The notes beneath the pieces were generated by a model. The model was not told the origin of the DNA. It saw nothing but the letters and a program-made list of their open reading frames with translations, and made no database searches. A stretch of DNA of 64,000 nt, from assembly GCA_040902535.1 (NCBI GenBank), contig JBBDXD010000022.1, forward strand, positions 130,104-194,103, read 5' to 3'. Origin of the DNA: Dehalococcoidia bacterium. GTDB taxonomy: Bacteria > Chloroflexota > Dehalococcoidia > DSTF01 > JACRBR01. Position 1 is the first letter of the stretch. The number at the start of each line of letters is the position of its first letter. Of the stretch, positions 44,406-52,269 are shown in pieces. A program made the translations under genes and the position numbers.

Positions 44406-44677
44406 CACGGTCCCTCTCGCGGAGCGGCGACGGCGCTGCGGTCCGGGCGGGCGGACCGAAGCGCGTCTACCTCTGATATCGGCCCCGGCCACGAGAAATC
44501 CTGAGGGAACGCACCCTGCTGGCGTCGTTCGGCTGCGTTTGCAAGCCCGGACAATGCCCTCGATCGCGGCCATTCGCCGTCAATTCCAACGTTCGATACA
44601 CGTTCGCAGCGGACGCGGGCCAGGACGTGGCGGAAGCGCTCTCCGAAGCCGGAAAGACTTCGGATAGGAGGGTCGTC

Positions 44678-45685
44678 ATGTTCGCACACAAGTTGGCCAT
44701 AGTAACGGGCGCGTTGGCGATCGCTGGCGCGCTCATGATGGGCTGTGGCGAGAGCGCAGAGAAGCAACTCGACCACGGCAACCTGTCCGTCGACGAGGCC
44801 GTCGCCGCAGTACACGTGCCGTGCCTCGACTCGAATCAGGACCTCGCACTGAGCGCCGAGGACTTTGGCCAACCGCTCGCGGGAGGCGCGGAATCCGACG
44901 GGGATGGCATTGACTTCAACGCCGACGGCACCGTCGATGACGCCGACGCCGCGTTCCTCGATGTCGATCTGCAGGTCGCGCCTGGATCAGACCCCGCTGC
45001 CTGTGGCGATGCGCCGCTCGAATACCTCGTCGCGAGTGACACCGTCCCCGCGATCACGTGCGATGATGGCGCCAGGGCGATCGTCATCGTAGGGGTGGCG
45101 GGTGGCGTCGTCGACCTGCGGAACGCTGAGAATGCGGCCGGCGTGCGCTGGATGACCAACGCGCTCATCGACGAACTCGACGAGCGCGACTACCAGACGC
45201 TCGCGCTCATCGCCGGACCTGGACTGCCCGGCATTGACGCGCAGCTCAACTCGGGCATGGAGACGTGGATCGCGCACAGCCTCCAGACTGTGCTCGATCA
45301 ATACCCGTGCGCTCAAGCCGTCCTGCTGGGCCATAGCCACGGCGCCATAACCACGGACGTGGTGGCGTCGCGCCTCGAAGAGGCGTACGGCAACCGGATC
45401 CTGCTCGTCGTCTCCAATGACCGCATCGAAGGCCTCTACATGGGCGACACGCAGTCGCGCCCGCAGAGTGTGCCGGTGTTCAACATCTTCGAGACGAATG
45501 ATTCCGACGCCACAGGTGCGTCATTCGATGCCCCGAACGTCGAAAACTGGGACGCGAGCGGCGAACAGGCGCCAGAGCACGGCGAGGACGGCGGCGCGAG
45601 CAAGCCGGTCAATCACACCACCATCGACAACTCAGCCGGCGTGCGCGACCGCATCATCGATGAGGTGGTGGAGCGGCTGCCCTGA
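44678..45685 (+). CDS. Secreted lipoprotein: dockerin-like repeats plus lipase-type hydrolase
   Basis: A 335-residue protein: lipobox LMMGCGES at about residue 20; then two calcium-loop-like segments (LDSNQDLALSAEDF and DFNADGTVDDADAAF) that together look like a dockerin/EF-hand module at residues 50-92; then an alpha/beta-hydrolase-like part with VLLGHSHGAITTDVVASRL (nucleophile Ser) and a probable catalytic His in KPVNHTTID near the end. It is likely a surface-anchored esterase. AGGAGGG before the ATG fixes the start. The partner of the dockerin-like part, if any, is not visible here. Confidence 0.7.
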   Translation: MFAHKLAIVTGALAIAGALMMGCGESAEKQLDHGNLSVDEAVAAVHVPCLDSNQDLALSAEDFGQPLAGGAESDGDGIDFNADGTVDDADAAFLDVDLQVAPGSDPAACGDAPLEYLVASDTVPAITCDDGARAIVIVGVAGGVVDLRNAENAAGVRWMTNALIDELDERDYQTLALIAGPGLPGIDAQLNSGMETWIAHSLQTVLDQYPCAQAVLLGHSHGAITTDVVASRLEEAYGNRILLVVSNDRIEGLYMGDTQSRPQSVPVFNIFETNDSDATGASFDAPNVENWDASGEQAPEHGEDGGASKPVNHTTIDNSAGVRDRIIDEVVERLP

Positions 45686-45716
45686 GCGTCGCATCAACGA
45701 GCCCGCGCGCCACCCC

Positions 45717-45776
45717 GTGGCGCGGGCTTTCAGCCCGCGAACGCCCAGATCTGTGGCGCGGGCTTTCAGCCCGCGA
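45717..45776. repeat. Two identical 24-base hairpin repeats
   Basis: Two perfect copies (45717-45740 and 45753-45776), each containing CGCGGGCT-TTC-AGCCCGCG, an eight-base-pair stem with a three-base loop. They follow the esterase stop and may also end transcription, though there is no T-run. Confidence 0.75.
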
Positions 45777-45800
45777 AACCGTCGTCGATACTCCCCCAGC

Positions 45801-45849
45801 GACCAGCGACCAGCGACCAGCGACCAGCGACCAGCGACCAGCGACCAGC
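45801..45849. repeat. Heptanucleotide tandem array, GACCAGC x7
   Basis: Seven exact tandem copies of GACCAGC end one base before the stop of the GNAT gene. It is the most regular member of the CAG-phased heptamer arrays in this window. Confidence 0.9.
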
Positions 45850-45850
45850 C

Positions 45851-46354
45851 TTACAACGCCAGCGTGTACCGCACCGCCGTGAGCTTCGTCCCGCCATAGT
45901 CATTGATCTGCGTCGCGGCATCGTCAATCTGCCAGCAGGCGCGCTCGTAGAACGCGCGCGCGCGTTCATTGCGACGAAGCACCCACAGGACGGCCATGCG
46001 GTATCCATCCTGCCTGAATGCGTCGCACGTCGGCGCCATCAGCGCGCTTCCGACACCGCGGCGCCAGTACGCGGGCGTGACGTACATCAGGTAGAGGAGG
46101 CCGCTGCCCGACTCGCCGTCGGGGCCGATGGTTGCATAGCCGACGAGCGCGTCTTCGTCTTCAGCCACCAGCGTGCGCTTGTTCCGCGGCCGTTCACGCG
46201 CCAGGCTCCGCGCCCATTGCGCCGCCTTTTCCTCGACGGACAGGGCGTCGAGGTATGCGTCCGGCATGAGCCCGCGATACGCGGCGCGCCAGCTCATCAC
46301 ATCGACTTCGGTGATCGCTGCGGCGTCATCAGGAGTGGCGGAACGTACGTTCAC
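45851..46354 (-). CDS. GNAT-family N-acetyltransferase
   Basis: A 167-residue acetyltransferase: VNVRSATPDDAAAITEVDVMSWRAAYRGLMPDAYLD at the start, the acetyl-CoA loop in LYVTPAYWRRGVGSALM-like sequence (YWRRGVGSAL), and VLRRNERARAFYERACWQ near the end. It resembles the RimI/YitH-like small-molecule acetyltransferases. The GTG start is chosen because it begins the GNAT fold directly and lies 11 bases after the pmbA stop, although no strong ribosome-binding site is seen. Substrate unknown. Confidence 0.85.
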   Translation of the reverse strand: MNVRSATPDDAAAITEVDVMSWRAAYRGLMPDAYLDALSVEEKAAQWARSLARERPRNKRTLVAEDEDALVGYATIGPDGESGSGLLYLMYVTPAYWRRGVGSALMAPTCDAFRQDGYRMAVLWVLRRNERARAFYERACWQIDDAATQINDYGGTKLTAVRYTLAL

Positions 46355-46365
46355 CGAACCGGCTG

Positions 46366-47718
46366 TCAGAGTCCGCTCACGGTGAGACGCGCCATCTTGA
46401 TCGTCGGCGCCGCGGTGCCGGCGAGCCACGTCAGGTCGGAGCCGACCGCCTCGATGTCGCGCAGCATGTCCTTCAGATTGCCCGAGACGTTGATTTCGGT
46501 GACGGGATAGGTCAACTCGCCGTTTTCGATCCAGATGCCGGCGGCCCCGCGCGAGAAGTCCCCCGTCGTCACGTTGATGCCGAAGCCCATGAGCGTCGTC
46601 AGGTACAGCCCGTCCTGCACGGAGCCGATGATCTCCTCCGGCGCCGTCGCGCCCGCTTCGAGCACCAGGTTGCCGCCGCCGATCGAGATCGCGTCGCCGG
46701 AGCGCACGGCGCTCCCCGTCGTCTTGCGGCCGAGACGGCGCGCGTAATAGCTGTCGAACAGGAAGTGCTGAAAGACGCCGTCCGTGACGAGCTGGTTGCG
46801 ACGCGTCGCCACGCCTTCGCCGTCGAACGGGCGCGAGCCGAGTTGTGCCGGCAGCCGCGCGTCGGACACGACGTTCAGCAGCGGCGATGCGATCGCTTCG
46901 CCCTCGCGGTCGGCGAGAAACGTCGATCGCTTGAACAGCGCTTCGCCGCTCGCCGCGTTCGACACGACGCCGGCCAGCCCCGCCGCGGTGACCGGATCCC
47001 ACACGACCGGCACCTCGCGCGTGCTGACCTTGCGGGCGCCGATCTTGCGCACTGCGCGAGCGGCGGCGCGGCGTCCCACTTCCTCGGGCGACGACAGCCG
47101 ATGGATGAGGCGTTCGGCGCTGTACCAGTAGTCGTTGCGCTTCTTGCCGTCTTCGTCGTCGGCCATGACCTGCACGCTGAAGCTGGCGGCGGTGTACGGA
47201 AAGCTGCCGGCGAATCCCAGGCTGTTCGCCAGCACGACGAGCCCGCGCTCGGCGCCGAAGTCCGCGCCCTCCGAGTTGTTGATCCGCTTGTCGAAGTCGA
47301 ATGCCGCCTGCTCCGCGCGCAGGACGATGTCCTTCATTTCCTCGACAGTTAGCGACTCAATACGCTCGTCATAAAGCTGCAGCGCGATGTCGACGTCGGA
47401 CGCAAGGTCTGCCTTGTCGGGCAGGCCGGCGAACTCGTCCGGCTCGCTGATCTTCGCCAGCTCGACGGCGGTCTGCACGAGTTCGTCGAGCGCTTTCGGC
47501 GTCAGGTCCGACGTGTTGCAGACCGCCGTCCGCTTGTCCTTGATGACGCGGATCGAAACCGAGCGCGATCCCGCTTCGATCAGCTTCTCCAGCTCGCCCA
47601 TGCGGACGCTGACCGACGACTCGACGCCGCTTCGGATATAGGCGTCGGCCTCGTCGGCGCCGCGCGCGCGCGCCTTCTCGACGATGTCGCTCGCGACGGA
47701 GCGCAGGTCTTCGTTCAT
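46366..47718 (-). CDS. pmbA: TldD/PmbA family protein, PmbA (TldE)-type
   Basis: A 450-residue protein of the metalloprotease-related TldD/TldE system, lacking the zinc-binding HExxxH of TldD, as expected for the TldE/PmbA partner. Landmarks are MGELEKLIEAGSRSVSIRVIKDKRTAVCNTSDL, NSLGFAGSFPYTAASFSVQVMA, VWDPVTAAGLAGVVSNAASGEALFKRSTFLADREGEAIASPLLNVV and GVATRRNQLVTDGVFQHFLFDSYYARRLG. In E. coli the heterodimer trims peptides such as the microcin B17 precursor. It lies downstream of tldD on the same strand with a tiny membrane-peptide gene between. Confidence 0.9.
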   Translation of the reverse strand: MNEDLRSVASDIVEKARARGADEADAYIRSGVESSVSVRMGELEKLIEAGSRSVSIRVIKDKRTAVCNTSDLTPKALDELVQTAVELAKISEPDEFAGLPDKADLASDVDIALQLYDERIESLTVEEMKDIVLRAEQAAFDFDKRINNSEGADFGAERGLVVLANSLGFAGSFPYTAASFSVQVMADDEDGKKRNDYWYSAERLIHRLSSPEEVGRRAAARAVRKIGARKVSTREVPVVWDPVTAAGLAGVVSNAASGEALFKRSTFLADREGEAIASPLLNVVSDARLPAQLGSRPFDGEGVATRRNQLVTDGVFQHFLFDSYYARRLGRKTTGSAVRSGDAISIGGGNLVLEAGATAPEEIIGSVQDGLYLTTLMGFGINVTTGDFSRGAAGIWIENGELTYPVTEINVSGNLKDMLRDIEAVGSDLTWLAGTAAPTIKMARLTVSGL

Positions 47719-47790
47719 GCCTGGTCGATCAGTCCCTCAGTCTGTCGGTCAGTTCGGCAACGTCGAGGAAGAACGCTGATGTGTGTACAC

Positions 47791-47817
47791 GTCATCCTGA
47801 GCCGCGGCGAAGATCTC
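47791..47817 (-). repeat. Reverse-oriented copy of the ATCCTTCGC dispersed repeat
   Basis: GTCATCCTGAGCCGCGGCGA and adjoining bases are the reverse complement of the ATCCTTCGC...GCTCAGGAT family found in tandem near 54.1 kb. It occupies most of the gap between pmbA and the small peptide gene. Confidence 0.65.
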
Positions 47818-47892
47818 TCTCGTCATGCGGGCACTTCGGCCAGGGCGAGAGCTGCTTCGCTTTGCTTTACATGACTCCTGGGCTCCGGCCCT

Positions 47893-47979
47893 CTACAGCT
47901 CTGAGTTGCGCCCGCTGAGCTTCGAGAACGCGAAACCCGCCACCGCGAGTACGACCACGAGGATAAGGAGCTTCTTCAC
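47893..47979 (-). CDS. 28-residue single-pass membrane peptide between tldD and pmbA
   Basis: A short ORF starting at GTG with AAAGGA seven bases ahead. It encodes MKKLLILVVVLAVAGFAFSK followed by LSGRNSEL: two Lys, a 16-residue hydrophobic stretch and a short polar tail. This is a typical layout for a tiny membrane protein and resembles the start of the actinobacterial DLW-39 peptides. It lies 36 bases after tldD in the same orientation. It could be a processed peptide, given its protease-gene neighbours, but that is speculation. Confidence 0.5.
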   Translation of the reverse strand: MKKLLILVVVLAVAGFAFSKLSGRNSEL

Positions 47980-48015
47980 GATTGAATCCTTTCCACTCCG
48001 CCAATTTCCGGCCGG

Positions 48016-49458
48016 CTAGCCTATGGCTGTTCCACCGACCGTCATTCCACTGATCAACACCGTCGGGATGCCGACGCCGACGGGGACGGACTGACCGTCC
48101 TTGCCGCAGGTCCAGCGACCATCGCTCAGCGCGAAGTCGCTGCCGACTGCGGTCACCTTGCGTAACACGTCCGGCCCGTTGCCGATGAGGTTCACGTTCC
48201 GGATCGGCGCGGTGACCTTGCCGCCCTCGATCATGTACCCCTCGGTGACGCTGAACACGAAGTCGCCGTTGCTGATGTTCACCTGGCCGCCGTTGAACGC
48301 GACGCAATAGATGCCGCGCTCGACGGAGCGGATGATGTCCTCCGGCGCCGACTGTCCCGCCAGCATGTAGGTGTTCGTCATGCGCGGCATGGGATAGTGC
48401 TTGAACGACTGCCGGCGGCCGTTGCCCGTCGGTTCGACCTTGAAGTGCTTCGTGCTCATGTGATCCTGGATGTAGCCCTTGAGCACGCCATCTTCGATAA
48501 GCACGTTGTAGCCGGGCAGGTTGCCTTCGTCATCGATATTGATGGAGCCTCGGCTGTCCTTGATCGTGCCGTCGTCGACGACAGTGCACAACTCGGACGC
48601 GACGACGTTGCCGACCTGATCCGTGTAGTTGCTCGTGCGCTTGCGGTTGAAGTCCGCCTCCAGTCCGTGACCGATCGCCTCGTGCAGCAGGATGCCGCTG
48701 TCGCCGCCGGCCAACACGACCGGAAATGTGCCCGCCGGCGCGTCGATGGCGGATTGCAGCACCGTCGCCTGGCGCGCCGCTTCCCGCGCGAGCATCTCCG
48801 GCGTGTGCGTCTCGAAGTACGACATGCCCATGCGGCCACCGCCGCCCCAGCGCGCGTTCTGACGGTTGCCTTCCCGCTCGGAGAGGCACGACACGTTGAA
48901 GCGCACGAGCGGCTGCACGTCGCCCGCCATGCGGCCGCCGGCGGTCACGATCATCACGTGCTTCAACTCGTCGATGAAGTTGACATCGACCCGCGCGATG
49001 CTCGCGTCGTAGGCGCGCGCAGCGTCATCGGCGCGGCGGATCAGGTCGACCTTGTCGGAGGCAGGGACGCTGAGCGTACCCGCTTCGGGCGTGTAGAAGT
49101 TGGCCGACTCGTAGTGCATCACATCGACCGGCTCTGCCTTGTCGCCGCGCGATGCAATGCGTGCGGCCGTGTCGGCGGCGCGGCGCATCGACTCGCGGCT
49201 CAGGTCCTCGCTGTACGCATAGCCGATGGCGTCGCCCTGCAACACGCGCACGCCGACGCCCTGCGTGGTCGTGCGGCTCGCCGTCTTCACGTGCTGCTGC
49301 TCGAACGTGATGTTCGAGCCCTGGCGGTGCTCGAAATACAACTCCGCGTGGTCGCCGCCCCGGCTCATCGCGACGCCGATCAGGTCAGCGGCCACGGTCC
49401 CATCGATGTTGTAGCGGTCGCGAAAGAAGGCCTCGGCCATGCGTCCGCTGTCGGTCAT
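48016..49458 (-). CDS. tldD: TldD-type zinc metalloprotease
   Basis: A 480-residue protein with the TldD zinc motif GILLHEAIGHGLEADFNRKRTSNYTDQVG. Other landmarks are MSRGGDHAELYFEHRQGSNITFEQQHVKTASRTTTQGVGVRVLQGDAIGYAYSEDLS and MTNTYMLAGQSAPEDIIRSVERGIYC. With PmbA it forms a heterodimeric protease that takes only unfolded peptides. GAGAGGA seven bases before the ATG fixes the start. It leads the tldD-peptide-pmbA-GNAT series. Confidence 0.93.
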   Translation of the reverse strand: MTDSGRMAEAFFRDRYNIDGTVAADLIGVAMSRGGDHAELYFEHRQGSNITFEQQHVKTASRTTTQGVGVRVLQGDAIGYAYSEDLSRESMRRAADTAARIASRGDKAEPVDVMHYESANFYTPEAGTLSVPASDKVDLIRRADDAARAYDASIARVDVNFIDELKHVMIVTAGGRMAGDVQPLVRFNVSCLSEREGNRQNARWGGGGRMGMSYFETHTPEMLAREAARQATVLQSAIDAPAGTFPVVLAGGDSGILLHEAIGHGLEADFNRKRTSNYTDQVGNVVASELCTVVDDGTIKDSRGSINIDDEGNLPGYNVLIEDGVLKGYIQDHMSTKHFKVEPTGNGRRQSFKHYPMPRMTNTYMLAGQSAPEDIIRSVERGIYCVAFNGGQVNISNGDFVFSVTEGYMIEGGKVTAPIRNVNLIGNGPDVLRKVTAVGSDFALSDGRWTCGKDGQSVPVGVGIPTVLISGMTVGGTAIG

Positions 49459-49534
49459 CGGGAAGTCCTCTCGGTGGAGCGTTCGACGGGTGTCGCGAGC
49501 ATGATAGCAAGGCCGCGCGGCGGACACCGATTCG

Positions 49535-50341
49535 TCATAACGAGCGCACTGTTGAACGAGCTCGCGCCGTGTCTGTTGACGGTAACTGGCTCATGGCTTG
49601 CTTCCGTGCGACGAATGTCAGGCTCTTCGGCCAGATCAGCGCGCCCGCGCCGTCGATCGCCGCGATGAAGCGCGACGTGCGCATCGCCTCGCGCAGATGG
49701 CGACGCCATGCCGGCACGCGACGCTCCGCGGCCACGGCGATCAAGACCGCGGCTTCGAAGTCGCTCTTCGGCTTTGTAGGGCGCACGAAGTCCACCAGAC
49801 AGAACCGCAGCCAGAACAGCGAGTCGACAAAATGCACGTACCGAAAGTCCGTGACCGCAAGTCCCGCATCGCAAAGCCGTCGAAACAGCACCTTCGGCGC
49901 ATAGATGCGGACGTGGCCGCCCGGCGTCTCGTAGTAGCCGCGCGACAACTTCCAGAACGGGATCTCCGTGAAGTGCGATGGCACGGCGCCGTGCAGTGTC
50001 CCGCCGTCGCGCATGGCGCGCGCGATCTCAGCGATCGCGCCGGCGTCGTCAGGCAGGTGCTCGAGCGTTTCGGTGCAGATGACGGCGTCGAACGCGGCGT
50101 CGCGGAACGGGAGATGCGACGCATCGGCCGCGACGAGGTCCACGCGATGCGCGCCGATGCGTTGGCGCGCCTTTCGCAGCTCCGCCGCGTCGTAGTCGAC
50201 GCCGACAGTGAAGCACCCGCGCTTCGCCGCTTCGATGATGTGGCGTCCATCGCCGCACCCGACGTCGAGCACGCGCATGTGCGCGCCGCGCGGCAGGCGC
50301 TCGGGGCGAATACTGAGCTTGGCGGACGCGATCTCAGGCAT
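49535..50341 (-). CDS. Class I SAM-dependent methyltransferase
   Basis: A 268-residue methyltransferase with motif I VLDVGCGDGRHIIEAAKRG near residue 25, an acidic motif II in VGVDYDAAELRKA, and VICTETLEHLPDDAGAIAEIARAMRDGGTLHGAVPSHF. The later residues (SRGYYETPGGHVRIYAPKVLFRRL) resemble Methyltransf_11 proteins acting on lipids or natural products. The ATG is chosen because sequence before it runs into a heptamer repeat. Substrate unknown. Confidence 0.85.
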   Translation of the reverse strand: MPEIASAKLSIRPERLPRGAHMRVLDVGCGDGRHIIEAAKRGCFTVGVDYDAAELRKARQRIGAHRVDLVAADASHLPFRDAAFDAVICTETLEHLPDDAGAIAEIARAMRDGGTLHGAVPSHFTEIPFWKLSRGYYETPGGHVRIYAPKVLFRRLCDAGLAVTDFRYVHFVDSLFWLRFCLVDFVRPTKPKSDFEAAVLIAVAAERRVPAWRRHLREAMRTSRFIAAIDGAGALIWPKSLTFVARKQAMSQLPSTDTARARSTVRSL

Positions 50342-50349
50342 GGGTGGTG

Positions 50350-50377
50350 GACAACAGAGAACAGACAACAGACAACA
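50350..50377. repeat. Heptamer array, GACAACA/GAGAACA x4
   Basis: Four tandem heptamers (GACAACA, GAGAACA, GACAACA, GACAACA) end just outside the methyltransferase start codon. The same array occurs after the thiolase gene at 53.9 kb. Confidence 0.85.
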
Positions 50378-50437
50378 GAGGAGACGCGCAGTGTCTGGGG
50401 AACGAAGGCTTGCTGTTCGGTTGGTGGCATTCCACGG

Positions 50438-50466
50438 CGGGATCCTTCGCTGCGCTCAGGATGACC
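50438..50466 (+). repeat. Copy of the ATCCTTCGC dispersed repeat
   Basis: GGGATCCTTCGCTGCGCTCA followed by GGATGACC, close to the array copies near 54.1 kb. It sits between two heptamer arrays. Confidence 0.7.
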
Positions 50467-50498
50467 TTCGGTTGGTCGCTGCCGCATCGGGGTCTACC

Positions 50499-50526
50499 AC
50501 TGACGACTGACAACTGACGACTCACC
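50499..50526. repeat. Heptamer array, ACTGACG/ACTGACA
   Basis: Three clear tandem heptamers (ACTGACG, ACTGACA, ACTGACG) and a fourth degenerate unit end four bases before the phosphatase stop. On the other strand they read CAGTNNN. Confidence 0.8.
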
Positions 50527-50530
50527 CCAG

Positions 50531-51274
50531 CTACGTCATCCGCATGCCGTCGAGGTGAGCGAGGTCGTTGAGACGCCAGAGCGCGCGTCGGGCGCCCGCC
50601 GCCCGGATCGACGTGATCGATGCGTTGAACGCGTAAAACGGGAAGTCCGAGTGCAGACCCAGCACGTGCCCGACGTACGACTGGATGACGCCGCCGTGGC
50701 ACGTCACCGCGACCTTCTTGCCGGGATTCTCGGCGATGATCTGGTCGATCGCGCCCGAGATGCGGGCGCGGAACGGCGCGCTCTTCTCGTTGCCGGGGAG
50801 GTTGTCCCAGGTCGGGTCGTCTTCGAAGCGGCGCTTGATGGCCTCGTGCGTCATGCCCGGCGGCAGGATCTCCTCGGGGTTCACCTCGGTGCCGCGGAGC
50901 GGTTCGTTGATCTCCTGCAGGTCGTCGAGGACTTTGATTTCCAAGTTGAGGCGCTTGGCGATCTCGGCGCCCGTGTTGTAGGCGCGCTGCAGCGGGCTGC
51001 TGTAGACGACGTCGACGCCGTAGGTGGCCATGCGCTCGCCGAGCCTCCGCGCCTGCTCCTCGCCGACGGGCGTCAGCGGCGGGTCGAAGACGGACGGAGC
51101 GCCGACGAGGCGAGCTTCGTTATTGCCGGACTGGCCGTGACGGATCAGGTAGAGGCGGACGGCATCGGGGCGGTTGAGGAGCAGGATGTCCTGGAAGTAG
51201 TACGCCATCGGGTCGATGGGCGCGGGTACGGTCCGGGGGTCGCGGTCGGGGTCGCGCATCGAGGGGTTCGCCAT
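50531..51274 (-). CDS. Histidine phosphatase (phosphoglycerate-mutase-like)
   Basis: A 247-residue enzyme of the histidine phosphatase superfamily: LYLIRHGQSGNNEARLVGAPSVFDPPLTPVGEEQARRLGERM has the phosphohistidine RHG box, VVYSSPLQRAYNTGAEIA the second Arg, and VAVTCHGGVIQSYVGHVLGL the second catalytic His. GMTHEAIKRRFEDDP is the variable lid. Substrate unknown. The ATG is chosen because TACCTT lies exactly six bases before it (leaderless geometry); an upstream start would read through the parS-like site. Confidence 0.87.
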   Translation of the reverse strand: MANPSMRDPDRDPRTVPAPIDPMAYYFQDILLLNRPDAVRLYLIRHGQSGNNEARLVGAPSVFDPPLTPVGEEQARRLGERMATYGVDVVYSSPLQRAYNTGAEIAKRLNLEIKVLDDLQEINEPLRGTEVNPEEILPPGMTHEAIKRRFEDDPTWDNLPGNEKSAPFRARISGAIDQIIAENPGKKVAVTCHGGVIQSYVGHVLGLHSDFPFYAFNASITSIRAAGARRALWRLNDLAHLDGMRMT

Positions 51275-51280
51275 GGCGGC

Positions 51281-51286
51281 AAGGTA
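51281..51286 (-). promoter_or_regulatory. -10 hexamer for leaderless phosphatase gene
   Basis: Minus-strand TACCTT, six bases, then ATG. A weak TAnnnT match but the geometry is exact. Confidence 0.35.
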
Positions 51287-51347
51287 ATGCGGGGTCGCGA
51301 TTGAGGCAACCACACTTCGCCCCAAGGACTCGGCGGCGACGGGGCAT

Positions 51348-51363
51348 TGTTTCACGTGAAACA
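51348..51363. other. parS centromere-like site
   Basis: TGTTTCACGTGAAACA is a perfect 16-base palindrome identical to the widely conserved chromosomal parS consensus bound by ParB. It lies in the 154-base gap between the phosphatase and the divergently transcribed ArsR-SRPBCC gene. ParB spreading from such sites organises chromosome origins for segregation. No parA or parB is in the window. Chance occurrence of an exact 16-mer in 64 kb is very unlikely. Confidence 0.85.
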
Positions 51364-51392
51364 TTAGTTCTGGATTACGACGAGTGCCCATG

Positions 51393-51422
51393 TTGACAGG
51401 TGACCAAAACGTCACCTAACAT
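51393..51422 (+). promoter_or_regulatory. Promoter with inverted-repeat operator in its spacer
   Basis: TTGACA (51393-51398) and TAACAT (51417-51422) are 18 bases apart. The spacer holds a perfect inverted repeat, AGGTGAC-CAAAAC-GTCACCT (51398-51417), touching both boxes. The GTG start follows six bases after TAACAT. A bound repressor would block polymerase directly; the gene downstream encodes an ArsR-type domain, so autoregulation is likely. Confidence 0.65.
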
Positions 51423-51428
51423 TCGACG

Positions 51429-52229
51429 GTGGAAGCGGTGTTCAAAGCGCTCAGCGACGAGCATCGGCGGGTGCTGCTGGACCGGCTCTTCGAGCGTGAT
51501 GGCCAGGCGCTCACGGAGCTGGAGGCGGCATTGCCATCGATGACCAGGTTCGGGGTCATGAAGCACCTGCGCGTCCTGGAGGGCGCAGGGCTCGTGACTA
51601 CGCGCCGGGTGGGGCGCCAGAAGCTGCACTATCTCAACCCCGTCCCGATCCGTCTCGTGCTCGACCGCTGGATCAGCAAGTACGCCGCACCCTGGGTCGA
51701 GACGATGACGGGCATCAAGCATGCACTGGAGGACGACATGACGACCCAAACAGCACCCAAGCATGTCTTCGAGATCTACGTGAAGACAACGCCACAGAAG
51801 CTCTGGGACGCGATCACGAGCCGAGAGATGACGCGCGAGGTTTTCGGCCTCGACGTTGAATCCGACTGGCAGCCCGGCTCGAAGTATCGCTACTCGTTCC
51901 TCAGCGCGTTCTCGATGGGCGAGATGAACGTGCAGGCGGGCGACTCCGCCCACTTCGGCACGATTCTCGAGGCGGAACCGCCGAGGCGGCTCGTGCAGAC
52001 GTTCGAGAGCGACTTCCCGGAGGAGATGGGCGGCGGGCCGGACCAGGCGACGAAGGTGACGTGGGAGATCGAGCAGATGGGCGACGTCTGCAAGTTAACA
52101 CTGCTGCACGAGGGCTGGAAGGACGAGTCGATGGCGTTCCAGTCGTCGCGGACCGGTTGGGCGCAGATCTTGAGCAGCCTGAAGTCGCTGCTGGAGACGG
52201 GATCGGTGCTGGCGTTCCCGGAGGCGTAA
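51429..52229 (+). CDS. ArsR-type regulator fused to SRPBCC (AHSA1-like) domain
   Basis: A 266-residue fusion. Residues 1-85 form an ArsR winged helix (VFKALSDEHRRVLLDRLFERDGQALTELEAALPSMTRFGVMKHLRVLEGAGLVTTRRVGRQKLHYLNP). Residues 110-260 are an AHSA1-type SRPBCC domain (FEIYVKTTPQKLWDAITSREMTREVFGLDVESDWQPGSKYRY, then VTWEIEQMGDVCKLTLLHEGW), which could bind a hydrophobic ligand. The two parts usually occur as adjacent genes or as this fusion. The GTG start is placed by the promoter, which leaves no leader. Ligand and regulon unknown beyond the likely own operator. Confidence 0.87.
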   Translation: MEAVFKALSDEHRRVLLDRLFERDGQALTELEAALPSMTRFGVMKHLRVLEGAGLVTTRRVGRQKLHYLNPVPIRLVLDRWISKYAAPWVETMTGIKHALEDDMTTQTAPKHVFEIYVKTTPQKLWDAITSREMTREVFGLDVESDWQPGSKYRYSFLSAFSMGEMNVQAGDSAHFGTILEAEPPRRLVQTFESDFPEEMGGGPDQATKVTWEIEQMGDVCKLTLLHEGWKDESMAFQSSRTGWAQILSSLKSLLETGSVLAFPEA

Positions 52230-52269
52230 GCTTCCGGCAGGGACGACGGGCACGTTTGGACGGAGCGCG

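Noticed and set aside
45717-45849. CRISPR array
   Set aside because: The repeats are 24 bases in two copies and seven bases in tandem; there are no regular spacers and no cas genes.
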